This document shows, piece after piece, positions 10,589 through 20,988 of a stretch of DNA of 64,000 bases (the first letter of the stretch is position 1; every line of letters starts with the position of its first letter). A model generated the notes under the pieces. The model was not told the origin of the DNA. It saw nothing but the letters and a program-made list of their open reading frames with translations, and made no database searches. The position numbers and the translations under genes were made by a program. This DNA is from Drosophila pseudoobscura (lineage: Eukaryota > Arthropoda > Insecta > Diptera > Drosophilidae), in the NCBI RefSeq assembly GCF_009870125.1, contig NC_046681.1, forward strand, positions 23,449,001-23,513,000, given 5' to 3'.

Positions 10589-11482
10589 ATGGCAGAAGCC
10601 GCTAACGTGCGCCAGAATCTGCAGAATGTGCCGTCGATCTTTGAAATATCAGCGGCGGAGACGCTGGACAACCTGATATACCCGGCGCTGAGTAAAATCT
10701 TCGACTACTTTGGCCTGCGGCTGGACTTTAAACTCTGGGGCAACCTGCGAGTGCGGGAGGAGCTGTCGCCGCTGCTAACCTGGATCCTGCAGTACCTCTA
10801 CCTGCGGAACCGCGCCTCCTCCTTCGGCGAGAGCTTCTACGGACTGCAGCGCACAGCCACTGGGACGGGAGAGCTCTTGACTCGACCCCAACAGTTCACC
10901 TCCGCCACATTGCTGACCTTCCTGCCGTACATAGAGCGCAAGCTGCGGTCCCGCAGCGCCCAGCACGAAGACACCTACGCATGGGAGTCCTACCTAATCA
11001 ATCTGTTTCATGCCTACAACGCTTCAAAGGCGGTTCACACATTCGCATACCTCATCAAACAGGCATCCAGCCATTCGCCGCTGTTCCGTGCCATGCGCCT
11101 CACGCTGCGATACCCGAGTGAGCCGCCTCAGGAGGACAAGTGGACTTACATATTCCTGAAAATGCTGGAGGTGCTGGCCTTCTTCCTGCAGTTCATCCAG
11201 TGGTGGTACTCCAACGATCAACGCCGTAAGGTCGGCGGCACGTTGCAGAACCCCGAGGCCATGCAAAAGCGAGATCTTCCCGAGGAGGTGAAGCAGACGC
11301 TGCCGCAGATAGGCAAGTGCCCCATCTGCCTGCTTCCCCTGCAAACACCAACAGCGTGCTCCGTTTCCGGCTATGTTTTCTGCTGGAAGTGCATCATCAG
11401 CCACATGAAGGAGCACGGCACATGTCCGGTGACGAGCTATCCCATCAGTCTGGACGACCTCGTGCGCATTTACGAAACGTAG
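10589..11482 (+). CDS. Pex12: Pex12, peroxisomal RING ubiquitin ligase
   Basis: Intronless, 297 residues. Peroxin 12 is a peroxisomal membrane protein that forms, with Pex2 and Pex10, the RING complex ubiquitinating the import receptor Pex5. The N-terminus (NVPSIFEISAAETLDNLIYP) is the conserved Pex2/Pex12 region, hydrophobic helices follow (LEVLAFFLQFIQWWY), and the C-terminal RING reads CPICLLPLQTPTACS...YVFCWKCIISHMKEH...CPVT. As in other Pex12 proteins the RING lacks some zinc ligands. It ends only 60 bp from the stop codon of the convergent PGAP2-like gene, so the 3' UTRs probably overlap. Confidence 0.93.
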   Translation: MAEAANVRQNLQNVPSIFEISAAETLDNLIYPALSKIFDYFGLRLDFKLWGNLRVREELSPLLTWILQYLYLRNRASSFGESFYGLQRTATGTGELLTRPQQFTSATLLTFLPYIERKLRSRSAQHEDTYAWESYLINLFHAYNASKAVHTFAYLIKQASSHSPLFRAMRLTLRYPSEPPQEDKWTYIFLKMLEVLAFFLQFIQWWYSNDQRRKVGGTLQNPEAMQKRDLPEEVKQTLPQIGKCPICLLPLQTPTACSVSGYVFCWKCIISHMKEHGTCPVTSYPISLDDLVRIYET

Positions 11483-11542
11483 CGTATCCATAAGTCTGAG
11501 TGTTTATTTTGTTATAGAGAATATTTGTTAAATACATCTGAA

Positions 11543-12381
11543 TCAGAATTCGCTGAGGAAGAAGCCCAGACGCTGGTCGTGGCAGATGTGGACGTTGTAG
11601 AAGTCAAAGTAGTTGGAGAAGGACATGAATAGGTAAACGGTGCAAATGTTGACAAACTCGGAGATGCCAAACACAGAATAGGCTGCAAAGATTCAACGGA
11701 TTAGTAGTTGACTCACCACGACGTCTGCCCTCGGCCACACTCACCAAAGGGAAAGCAGAACTCCTCGTGAAGAAAGTAGCAGAGCCACGTGACTGGAACA
11801 GAGGCGAAGTAGGTGACGAACAGCTTGCGCTTCAGCCAATCGCCCAGCTGTTCCGGGGACTCTTTGCCGTCGCAGATATAGTACTTGTGGCAAAGAAAAG
11901 ATCCGGCCATTAAGATGGCCCCACAAACGAAGAGGGAGATGGCTATCGCCCTGTGAAGCGTCGAATCGCCATCGATGTTCGGATAGATGCCCCACAGCAA
12001 GATGGTTATTACCATCAGGAAGATGAACAGAGCCACTAGGTAGCCAAAGGAGCGCACCTGGCGCGGAAGAGTTCGTCGATAGTAGCGAAAGTAGAGCCAG
12101 CAGGTGAGTAGACCAAAGGGCAGGGTCGTGACGCAGGTTACCCGCCAGCCGATGTACTGGGATTTGGCCACTGCCGACAAGGATGGAAACACGTTCAGTC
12201 TTGTGCACTTGGTGTGCGTGGTCACCTCATAGTCTGTCAGGATAGCCATTAAGAGGTAGAACATTATGGAGATCGCTGAAAACGCGTGGGCAGCAGCGAG
12301 CAAAGGGCCCATACGAATGCGGACGCGGCTCTTGTTCTGCACATCTTTCACGGAAGTAGGCAGTTCTAGAGTCTGGGGCAT
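11543..12381 (-). CDS. PGAP2-like multi-pass membrane protein (paralogue)
   Basis: Exons 12381-11745 and 11682-11543, 258 residues. Belongs to the Frag1/DRAM/PGAP2 family. Features shared with the neighbouring PGAP2: first membrane helix followed by a loop with a cysteine (HTKCTRLNVFPSLSAVAKSQ versus [20 protein letters not shown]), then IGWRVTCVTTLPFGLLTCWL, three to four more helices, and the last exon AYSVFGISEFVNICTVYLF. The single intron has the same phase (1) and matching position as in PGAP2, so the two arose by tandem duplication. This copy is the more diverged and its substrate is unknown. The ATG at 12381 is chosen because upstream codons are AT-rich and unlike coding sequence. Confidence 0.8.
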
Positions 12382-12915
12382 GGCGTTGTCGTAAATAAAA
12401 CTATCAAATGCAAAATGCGAAGCAAACTGTGTTATTTGTAAATTTTCGGTTTCAACACACAATCGATAGAAATCCAATTGAAAAAGTTTGACATATACAT
12501 ACATACGACATGGAATTGAGCTAAATTTTAAACAAAACAAAACCGAGGAGGCGAGGATATTCTTAAATATAAAGTATAGAACCACCCCACCCGGTGGTGG
12601 TGGAGCCTTAAATCCGTTGCAGACATACGTATGCTTATGTGTCTAATAGAACCATCCGATGCTGGTCGAGCCAACCTTAAAGCCATCTAAATACCAAAAT
12701 ATTTTGTATAAATAATAATGCAATGATCTTATGACTGATCTTAGGGAAAACTAGGCCGTTTAGGGAATCGGAATCCGAAACTAGTTTCCTTTGGTAAAAT
12801 TAAGTAAACTTTGAGCTTAAGCTAATACCGCGTATGTACAGAATACTCGAGAGTGGCTGGTCGGACGTGAATGTGCTTTAAGGGAGGGTTATGATATCGC
12901 TATCGCTATGGCTAT
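12382..12915. other. Spacer between the two PGAP2-family genes
   Basis: Promoter of the PGAP2-like gene (a DRE-like CAATCGATAG near 12461) and 3' UTR of PGAP2. A short degenerate tandem repeat is visible at about 12578-12615 and 12644-12682 (TAGAACCAYCC ... GGAGCC/CGAGCC ... CCTTAAA). No reading frame was seen. Confidence 0.45.
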
Positions 12916-13752
12916 CTAGAATTGGGTTAGGTAGAGGCCGTGCTTGGCGTCGCAGACAACGTTGAGCGCATAAAAGTCCCAGTAGGAGGTCATATGGAAT
13001 CCCATGTTGGTAAGCACAACAATGTACTCGAAGAGTGCGAAGAAGGTGTAGACTGCAATTGGAAATGGCATGGGCATTAGTAACATTATTCAATTGATTT
13101 CCGCAGGAGAGCCGCACTCACCCCCCGCTTCGCAGCGGGCGTTGTGCCGGACAAAGCAGTATCCGGCGAGCCCGAAGGCAAGCACATTGACAAGAAAGAG
13201 GTTGCGCTTGTAGCGCAGTGACTTCTCTTCGTGCGGCAACAGCACCACCTTGCGCGCATTCCTGTTGAGGAGGTATGACATCAGCATGTAGCACTCGCTG
13301 CACGCAATGAACACCACGAACGCGTTGCGGTGTGTTTCATAGCTGTCTGCGGATGTCCAAAAGGACAGGCAGAACAGGGCAAGATCCTCCACTACATTGA
13401 GGAAGCAGGCCAGGATGCCCAGCAGTCGTCGGCTCCGCCTGATGTGCTCCTTGTAGTACTCCAAATAAATTTTGGCCACCGCCAGCCGCAGGGGCAGGTG
13501 CAGGAAGATGGCCAACCTCCATATCGTCTTCTGTGGCTCATAGTTTCCTATGGCAGCCGACACCGACGGCAGGTAGTTGACCACGTCACAGTGCGTGTAG
13601 GTGGAGCGTACAAAGTCGAAGAGCAGCGACCATACCACACAGAAGAAGAATCCACCAAGGGGAAGGCTCAGGGCAGCAAGAGCCAATCTAGCAAAGGGCA
13701 TTCGGAAGAAAACGTTCTTGGGGTCGTTCAGGCGCTCGTACGTGGGCAACAT
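12916..13752 (-). CDS. PGAP2: PGAP2, GPI-anchor lipid remodelling factor
   Basis: Golgi membrane protein needed for fatty-acid remodelling of GPI anchors after attachment to protein. Exons 13752-13122 and 13052-12916, 255 residues. Diagnostic stretches: [57 protein letters not shown] and, in exon 2, [18 protein letters not shown] followed by YWDF. Five to six membrane helices are expected. An in-frame ATG at 13917 would add 55 residues; 13752 ([20 protein letters not shown]) is preferred because the family motif begins just after it. It shares a divergent promoter region with Clp. Confidence 0.87.
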
Positions 13753-14241
13753 GGCGGGGAGGCGGTGGTCAGATGATGGCGGGGCGCGGTTCACATACTT
13801 TTTTCGCACCCAATCAGCTCTAAATGTACTGTTATTAAGCAAATGCCTACGTTGTAAACATTGCAAGAAAATGGTAAACAAATTGATCGATAAGACTAGA
13901 TAGCTATCGACCGACACTAGAGATGAGCCACAGATTTGCGATATGATATGGATAAAATAGATGGACTGGAATGGAATGGAAAATGAGCCAAGCTAATTTA
14001 AATTTCTGATCAAATGGATCTTATGTAATGACGACTGAACAGCTGTTTCATCGCAGCGGATAAAACATCCCCATTTACAGCAAAATTAAAATCGAGGCTC
14101 GTATCGTATCGTGGCAGGAGAGCTCTATCGATGCATCGTGCCGGCATTGCACATCTCTAGCTGACACTAAACAAAACAACACGCGCAAAAAAGGAAGAAA
14201 ATACTTTTTGTTTATGCAGTAAGTGCCGCATCACCATCGTC
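13753..14241. promoter_or_regulatory. Divergent promoter of PGAP2 and Clp with DRE-type sites
   Basis: Several ATCGAT-type sites: GATCGATAAG near 13885, GCTATCGACC near 13902, CTCTATCGATGC near 14123, and tandem GTATCGTATCGTGG near 14101. ATCGATA is the core of the DRE bound by DREF in housekeeping promoters. GACACTAGAGATGAG and CACATCTCTAGC near the two ends resemble Motif 7 on opposite strands. Confidence 0.55.
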
Positions 14242-15090
14242 ATGGACATACTTTTGGCCAACGTGAACAGCCTGCAGTTCAAGGCGGAGCGGGATCTCAT
14301 CGAGCAGGTGGGCGCCATTCCGCTCCCGTTCTATGGCATGGACAAGTCCATCGCTGCCGTCTGCAATTTCATCACAAGAAGTGGCCAAGAGTGCGACAAG
14401 GGAAGCGCGTGCCCGTTCCGACACATACGTGGCGACCGCACCATCGTCTGCAAGCACTGGCTGCGCGGCCTCTGCAAGAAGGGGGACCAGTGCGAGTTCC
14501 TACACGAGTACGACATGACCAAGATGCCCGAATGCTACTTCTACTCCCGCTTCAATGCCTGCCACAACAAGGAGTGCCCCTTCCTGCACATCGACCCGCA
14601 GAGCAAGGTCAAAGACTGCCCCTGGTACAAGCGAGGCTTCTGCCGCCACGGCCCCCACTGTCGCCATCAGCATCTGCGGCGCGTGCTCTGCATGAACTAC
14701 TTGGCCGGCTTCTGCCCGGAAGGACCCAACTGCAAGCATATGCACCCGCGGTTCGAGCTGCCGCCCCTGGCTGACCTCAGCAAGGATCAGCTACACAAGA
14801 AGCTACCTACATGCCACTACTGCGGCGAGCTCGGCCATAAGGCCAATTCGTGCAAGCAATACGCAGGTAGCTTGGAGAACCGCAACAACATCAACGCCAT
14901 GGACCACAGTGGCGGCGATGGCAACGACGACGGCCCTCTTAGTCATCCGCCTCCACCATTCCTGAAAATACCAACGCCGCTGGAGGAGATCACCTGCTAC
15001 AAGTGCGGGCACAAGGGGCACTATGCCAACAAGTGTCCCAAGGGCCACCTCGCGTTTCTCTCCAGTGCCCGAACGCATCGATCAGAATGA
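14242..15090 (+). CDS. Clp: Clipper, CPSF30 subunit of pre-mRNA 3' end processing
   Basis: Intronless, 282 residues. CPSF30 recognises the AAUAAA signal with WDR33; the fly protein was described as an endoribonuclease. Five CCCH zinc fingers are seen in order: CNFITRSGQECDKGSACPFRH, CKHWLRGLCKKGDQCEFLH, CYFYSRFNACHNKECPFLH, CPWYKRGFCRHGPHCRHQH and CMNYLAGFCPEGPNCKHMH. Two CCHC zinc knuckles follow, CHYCGELGHKANSC and CYKCGHKGHYANKC, separated by a Gly/Asp-rich linker. All zinc ligands are intact. An AATAAA lies directly after the stop. A second ATG at 14335 lies inside the conserved N-terminus, so the first is used. Confidence 0.95.
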   Translation: MDILLANVNSLQFKAERDLIEQVGAIPLPFYGMDKSIAAVCNFITRSGQECDKGSACPFRHIRGDRTIVCKHWLRGLCKKGDQCEFLHEYDMTKMPECYFYSRFNACHNKECPFLHIDPQSKVKDCPWYKRGFCRHGPHCRHQHLRRVLCMNYLAGFCPEGPNCKHMHPRFELPPLADLSKDQLHKKLPTCHYCGELGHKANSCKQYAGSLENRNNINAMDHSGGDGNDDGPLSHPPPPFLKIPTPLEEITCYKCGHKGHYANKCPKGHLAFLSSARTHRSE

Positions 15091-15855
15091 AATAAAAACT
15101 AGGAATTTTTCTCTCAAATCAACATAGTCATAAATAGTGCCTAGTGCCGTGGTTATTGGTATATGTAAGTTGTAAGAGTTCATACAGTATGTAGAGCAGA
15201 ATAAACCTTCCGTCAAGCCAGAGGAAAAACGAATTTTCTATTTGGTTTTAAATTTCAGCCTATATTCGATTTCCTGCTTTTCCTTTTATTCGATTGTTCA
15301 CACCGATATCTATTCCCCATCACTACTATTTCCGCTCTATTTGAAATTTGACTCGGAGTCCCAAAAATGAAAATAACTGGATACAAATATTTCCTCAAGA
15401 CTGAGGGTCCTAGCTAATTAGTAATATTAAATAAAAATCTAGGAATATGATTTCCCAGTATATCCTCTTGTGCAATAAACCAATGTAAAAACCTTGTAGG
15501 AATGCCATTTAGAGCCATGTCACAGCCACATCCAATACTAATCCATGATCGGCATCAAATTCTTGATCGTTTCTACAGATTTCATTTAGCTAATAATATT
15601 CGACGGAATATCAAAATTGAACAATAGGAACGACTATCCTCTTTCGTTTTTTTTTGTTTGACCATTTTCGCTAAAACCTCTTTACGCAAAATGAAATAAA
15701 AGCAAGTGTTTAAAGAAAACTAGTCAATTAGAAAATAGATTCATTAATCGGATAAAACTATGTGGGCAGGGCTGAGGGTTCTATTTAGTTAGATATATTG
15801 TACGGAATATCAAAAACGAGTAATATGTATCATAGAGCTTGAACTCGTCAGTATA
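15091..15855. other. Clp 3' flank, AT-rich, no gene seen
   Basis: AATAAA signals occur at about 15090 and 15201, marking likely 3' ends of Clp. The remainder is AT-rich with many stops in every frame. Nothing else recognisable. Confidence 0.5.
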
Positions 15856-15925
15856 TCTATGGTATATTTTAAAAGTGAGACGGTATATTTCGGTATATTT
15901 TTGATGGTCAGACTGCGACACAAAT
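15856..15925 (+). promoter_or_regulatory. Motif 6 array upstream of the ITM2-like gene
   Basis: GGTATATTTT, GGTATATTTC and GGTATATTTTT occur at about 15860, 15882 and 15892, all in sense orientation to the gene that starts at 16016, followed by TGGTCAGACTGC, one mismatch from the Motif 1 core GGTCACACT. The orientation is the mirror image of the arrays upstream of minus-strand genes in this window. Confidence 0.6.
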
Positions 15926-16015
15926 TGCGCACCAACATTTTCCGTACCAGAGAAAAACTTTGTTTTCTGTTTAGATTCGAGCACAGTTCCGTGAAAAAAC
16001 CACAAAACGGGTACA

Positions 16016-17876
16016 ATGACTATTCTGGCGAAATTGAGGGGCGAACCCAAGGACCAGGAGAAGGTGCCACTGCCGATGAACCTCAACGATGAGACTCTGA
16101 TGCATCATGGCTCGCTAATCGCAGTAAGTTTATCCAATTAAATTGGCACTTTTTGCGCAACGTTTTCGTGTCCTTGCGGGGCCCCGAGTCTCCACTGTCC
16201 TTCGGCCCCATAAAGCTACAAGTTTCGTTTCGCCTCGTGCGACATAAGTCGCCATATGTACGTCGAGACGAGTGAGTACTCTCGTGCTTTTGGTGGATTG
16301 GATGAGAGCTGTTCTATGGTGGGTGGTGGTTGTTGGGTGGCCCAAATTCCCGTGTTCGTCTCTGGGGGAGGCCCAGCTTCTGCTCGGCAGGCTGACATGC
16401 ATATCTATTGATTTTTCCATGCTGGAATTCCCGCTGGCCTTGCACTCTTTTTTCCTTCGCAAGCAGTGCTGTTGACAGGCCACCCCCATGACGTGTGCTC
16501 ATTCACTTTTTTCCTGGTCTCCCCCAAGGACTCGCACTCACACTCCCACTCCCGCCCACTGCTTCCTTGAGGTCAGATTTTCTTCCTGTTGATTGCCTGG
16601 CACGCAGATGGTGGCCCTGAATATGGCCCGTGGAAAAAGTCATGCACCCATTCTTTGTCTTCTTTTTTGCAATCGCCCTTTGCCCGCTCGTCGTAAACAC
16701 AGTGCCCCCGATAACTGCTTGCGCACTACTTTCTTGAATGGTACAGTTTATCCGACCCAACGGCTGTGCTGTGATCGCTAGCAGTAATGCAATCTGTCAC
16801 CAGCCCCGTTCTGGTTTCTTTGTGAGTGCAAGCGAGGCGTGTTATCACTTCTCTTAGTGTTCCCTGGAGCTCTGGAGTTCGTCTGGGGAGCAATTATTAT
16901 ATATTTTCTGTTAACTAAGTGCGATATGGCAAAACCCACAGCCCAAAGGTGCCTACAATGACTCCGAGGCCGATGCCGAGTCGATGGTCTTCAATCGGCC
17001 GCAACACCATTGCGTCAAGTCGTTCTTGCTCTTCCTAATCGCTATGGTGGTCATGATGATGGGAGTGCTGGGCGGCTGGACCCTTTACAGGCTGTACGCC
17101 CCCCCGCACGCCAACATGCGCTACCACGCACTTTGCGAGATTCCATATCCTGAGGACTCGATCGAGATGCCACGCTTCTATCCACGCAGCGACGATGGGT
17201 TCGCCCAGATCAACTGGCGGGCTCTGTTGCCGCAGTTTAGCGGCGCCAGCTCCGTCGACGGCACTGGCCTGGAGCGGCGATTCGGTGGCGATGAGGACAA
17301 CTTCTTCCGTGAGGAGATCGAGCTGGACAGCAGCGATGAAGAGGGATACGCGAAGATCGATGTGCCCGACTTTAAGGACGGACGCCGCGGACGATTCATG
17401 CACGACTTCAAGGAGAACCAGTCGGCCATCATTGACACCACCACCAACCGGTGTTTCATCATGCCCCTCGACCGGGAGACCACCCTTCCACCCACCAGTT
17501 TCGTCGATCTGATGAAGAAGATGGGCACCGGATACTACAACATTGACACGGAGCGAGTGCGCCGTAACATGCGCGTGATCACGCCCCGCATCACCGATCT
17601 CTCGCTCATCTCGGAGCGCATTGCCAACGAGTGCTACGACATGAAGGTCTACATGATGGAGAAGTTTATCTCAGGCGGTAAGTGGCATGCAACCAAGAAC
17701 CAAGCATCTATCTCACACTCTTCTTTATTGCAGTGTCCAAGCGGTCGGCCGATCCTCTTCCGGATGCCGGAAAATATGCCGAATTCATGGGCAAGGGCGT
17801 CATCGAGTACGATCTGTCCAACATAGCCGAGGTGGAGGCCTACGAGGCGAGCGAGGCTGCACAGCAAGTGGCCTGA
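16016..17876 (+). CDS. ITM2/BRI-type type II membrane protein with BRICHOS domain
   Basis: Homologue of the integral membrane protein 2 (BRI) family, whose BRICHOS domain is a lumenal chaperone-like fold. Exons 16016-16123, 16942-17677 and 17734-17876, 328 residues. The cytosolic N-terminus is followed by one membrane helix near residues 61-84 (FLLFLIAMVVMMMGVLGGW), then an acidic linker (DNFFREEIELDSSDEE). The BRICHOS region covers FMHDFKENQSAIIDTTTNRCF, IMPLDRETTLPP and LMKKMGTGYYNI. A dibasic site VSKR near residue 285 is a candidate for the furin-type cleavage that releases C-terminal peptides from ITM2 proteins. Intron 1 is 818 bp. From memory this corresponds to fly CG3662; no symbol is claimed. 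Confidence 0.85.
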
Positions 17877-18684
17877 GGAGGAGAAGCTGGGGAGAGCAGC
17901 GAACCTTTTAAGCTACACTACATATAAAATAACACAAACCTAAAAAAATTATTAATTAGAATTGATTTATATATAACGAAGATCGATCTGTTTGTAGTCG
18001 CCAGTTTGAGGTAAATGCTTATTAAATCAGGTTACAACACGGACAGACAGGGCCTGCGGCCACAGACAACCGAACAGAACCGAATCGAACCGAACCGAAA
18101 AGAACAGAACAGAAGAGTGTATATCCATTGGCCAATCGACGATCTCTGCGAGCGATCGCGCTCGTGGGATCGCGCAAGAGTTTTAGCAAATCATAGACAC
18201 CGTACGTACTTCTTAGTAAAGAAGCTAAAAAAGCGAAAAAATGTACCTAGAACGCAATCAAAATGCGATTGAAGAAATTGTGACAAATACGAAAGAAAGC
18301 AATGAATCAGCCAGGCAGTAGGAGATTAGTAGGAGTAGGGGTGGGGGTATTTGGACGCGGTACTCATACAAAAAGAAAACATACGCCCCCCTCCCCGCAA
18401 CAAAGGAAAATGACGCACGACAAGGCATACAGCATTCCATTCCAAGTACATATTTTATATAGTATATGCTCTTTAACTATCTAACAATTAATGTAAAGAA
18501 CGACAACACATGAGATCGACAGCTATTTACGGAAGGAAAACAGTAGAGATCGAAATCAGAACAAAACTATCAAAAAGAAACAAACAGAAACACTACTCTA
18601 AATGTTCTTTAAAGTATTTAAATGTATTAAACGCGAATTTGTGATCTTTAAGCCATCTCTAACGTCGTTTATTTTCGTATTAGA
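17877..18684. other. 3' UTRs of ITM2-like gene and RCC1-like gene
   Basis: Probable 3' UTRs of the two convergent genes. A purine-rich stretch at 18061-18117 is built from imperfect GAACCGAAC/GAACAGAAC repeats. Otherwise AT-rich with no coding frame. Confidence 0.45.
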
Positions 18685-20061
18685 CTAGAAATAGGGCTTG
18701 CACAGAGCTATGGTGTGGTCTACGCCGTAGGCCACCTTCGTCACCTTCCCGTTTATGGCCGCCTTGAAGGGGAAGAACTGGTCCTTTTTGTGGCCCAGGC
18801 CGAGGTGGCCGAAACGGTTCTTGCCCCACATGAACAGATCCCCGTCCGAGTTGACGGCGCCCATGTGGAAGACCCCGCAGCCGATGGAGACCACGGTGGT
18901 GGCATTGCTGAAATCGTTGCGTCCAAAGAGGGGAGGCAGCAGGTGCTGCGGCTTTGATGTCTGCTCTACAAAAGGTCCGAAGCCCAGGATGCCGTAGCCC
19001 CAGGTGTATACCAGTCCCTGGTCATTCAGGGCCATGCAGAACGAACCGCCAGCGGCCACATCCTTGATGAGACCAATCCCCTTGGTGAGCTGCAGGGCGC
19101 GCGGAGTGTTTATCTGGGTCTGGGCGTGTTCCGAATCGTCCAGCTGCCCGTACTCCGAGTTGCCCCACCCGAATACGTCTCCCCGCTCGTTGAGGGCCAG
19201 CACACAGTCCGAGGAGCTGGTCAGCCGCACAATTCTTTCCTTCTCGATGTCGCCGCCGATGAGCGTGATCTGTCCCGCTGTGTGGTAGTTTCCCTGCCCT
19301 GTCTGTCCATCGGCACCCCAGCCGCAGGTGTAGACGCGTCCCAGCTTGGTGAGGAACATTGTGTGGTCCTGGCCACACTCAACGCTGACGATCTCGTCCT
19401 TCTCCCCGCAGATATCCGCCTGAGCGATCCTGTGGATAAGTGCGCTTTTGCTGTATCTCTCGTCGTCGATGATGGAACGACCGCACTGTCCGTACGAGTT
19501 ATTGCCCAGGGTAAACACCGTTCCATTCCGGGTGACCACCACCAGATGGGCTCGGCCAGCGGCCATGCTGCGCACCTGCATGTCCTCGTCCGTCTCATCG
19601 TGCTCCCGCGGCAGTCGTATGGCTGTGGGATATATGATCACATCCAGGTTAGCCGGGTCCTTGGGATTGCCCTTCACCTGGAAACCAAGTTGGGAGTCCG
19701 TGTTGAGGCCGCTGCCAAAGAGCGTCTCGCCGTCGGAGCGCTGGACAGCGTAGGCGGTGAAGCCATAACCAGCCGCCACATCTGTGATCTCGTTGTTGTT
19801 CGAGAACTGAAGCCGTGTCGGATGATGAACCATTTCGGTGTATCGCTCCTGGGCCTTCTTTACGCTCGTCTGCAGGCCGAGGGCGCCGGTCTCCTGGAAT
19901 CCCCAGACATAGACGCGGTGCGCGTGTGGATCCGACACCTTCGGCGTGTAGTCCTTTATTTTGGTCGTGTCCTGGGACAGCACGCTGCGCTTAGCCTTTG
20001 CCGTGTAGGTGCGGGTCAGCCGGGGAGTTGTCCATGCTCCCACCCTCACTGTGCTCAGCAT
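18685..20061 (-). CDS. RCC1-like protein, probably mitochondrial (RCC1L)
   Basis: Intronless, 458 residues from the ATG at 20061. Seven RCC1 beta-propeller repeats can be read: VWGFQETGALG, LFGSGLNTDSQLG, VFTLGNNSYGQCG, VYTCGWGADGQTGQG, VFGWGNSEYGQL, VYTWGYGILGFG and LFMWGKNRFGHLGLG. The N-terminus MLSTVRVGAWTTPRLTRTY is Arg/Thr-rich without acids, a mitochondrial presequence. This matches human RCC1L (WBSCR16), linked to OPA1-dependent fusion and mitoribosome assembly. An in-frame ATG at 20088 would add MFKKRICWE; it is less likely because it spoils the presequence start. It corresponds, from memory, to fly CG9135. Confidence 0.87.
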   Translation of the reverse strand: MLSTVRVGAWTTPRLTRTYTAKAKRSVLSQDTTKIKDYTPKVSDPHAHRVYVWGFQETGALGLQTSVKKAQERYTEMVHHPTRLQFSNNNEITDVAAGYGFTAYAVQRSDGETLFGSGLNTDSQLGFQVKGNPKDPANLDVIIYPTAIRLPREHDETDEDMQVRSMAAGRAHLVVVTRNGTVFTLGNNSYGQCGRSIIDDERYSKSALIHRIAQADICGEKDEIVSVECGQDHTMFLTKLGRVYTCGWGADGQTGQGNYHTAGQITLIGGDIEKERIVRLTSSSDCVLALNERGDVFGWGNSEYGQLDDSEHAQTQINTPRALQLTKGIGLIKDVAAGGSFCMALNDQGLVYTWGYGILGFGPFVEQTSKPQHLLPPLFGRNDFSNATTVVSIGCGVFHMGAVNSDGDLFMWGKNRFGHLGLGHKKDQFFPFKAAINGKVTKVAYGVDHTIALCKPYF

Positions 20062-20460
20062 TTCCCAACAAATTCGTTTTTTAAACAAATTGCAGGTGTA
20101 ATTAACAGTATTCGATACCTAATCGATTGGAAACAGTACTGTACTGTATCGATATTAACATCGATGTCATACATACTATTTTCTCATTGTTGTTTAGATT
20201 TACGTTAGAAGCATGTTATAGGCTATTTGCACTAATTATTTGCTTGAAGGATTTATTTTTGCTTTATTAATACGTCCCTATCCCATCAATAAGTGGCGAT
20301 AGTTGACACGATAGGCAGAACAGTTATAATAACAAAACATCGATGTCCGCAAACGTCGTTCGCACATCTCTGGCGAACCGATTGTCTGCAGTGTATCGCT
20401 ATCGCCACCGACATATCGAAATCGGATGGGCGACGTACAAAAAACGGCTCGCTGCGGTAA
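20062..20460. promoter_or_regulatory. DRE-rich divergent promoter (RCC1-like gene / dock)
   Basis: A perfect DRE octamer TATCGATA lies at 20147-20154, flanked by TTCGATAC (20111), AATCGATTG (20121), CATCGATG (20159) and CATCGATG (20339), with GTATCGCTATCGCC near 20393. Such clustering indicates DREF-regulated, broadly expressed promoters. The right half probably belongs to dock. Confidence 0.6.
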
Positions 20461-20988
20461 ATCATTAAAAATTAATTAATAATTCGCGAATCAGTGCTTC
20501 AAAAGTGTTTAATAGTCTCAATAATTGCACTAATTATCGTGTGCATTGTCGGTGTTAAGTAAAAAGTGTTGAATTAGTTTGCTTTCGTGTGTTTTTCGAC
20601 CGCCTTAGCAGCATATGTACATACAATACACACACAAGCACACACACACATCATATCATACATAAAGGCTTACATACATACATACATATGTTCGCACATC
20701 GGAGAGTATTATAATTATAATCGTGTGTAAAGTGCAATACCCTGGATTACATTGGTGCTGCAAGTACAAGTGCAAGTGCAGCTGCCGGAGCCGCTAGGAA
20801 AGAAAGTGAAGTCTCTACCGCCGATGCCGACGAAAGGGGCTGGGGCCGCTGGTTGCTGCTAGGCGCACCGCACACAGACGGAATACACGGAATCAGGAAC
20901 AAGACAAGGAATAGGAGTTGCCGTTGGTTGCCGCTCCCGCAGCCGTGCCCCGTTGTCATCGTCTCCATCGAATCTCTCGTCGTCTCCG
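20461..20988 (+). other. dock: Probable 5' UTR exon of dock
   Basis: A transcribed leader is suggested by an initiator-like TCAGTG near 20492, CACA/CATA repeats, and a good 5' splice site TCCG|GTAGGT at 20988/20989 with no long coding frame. The next exon would be the coding exon containing 24351. The exact start and the link to dock are inferred. Confidence 0.4.
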
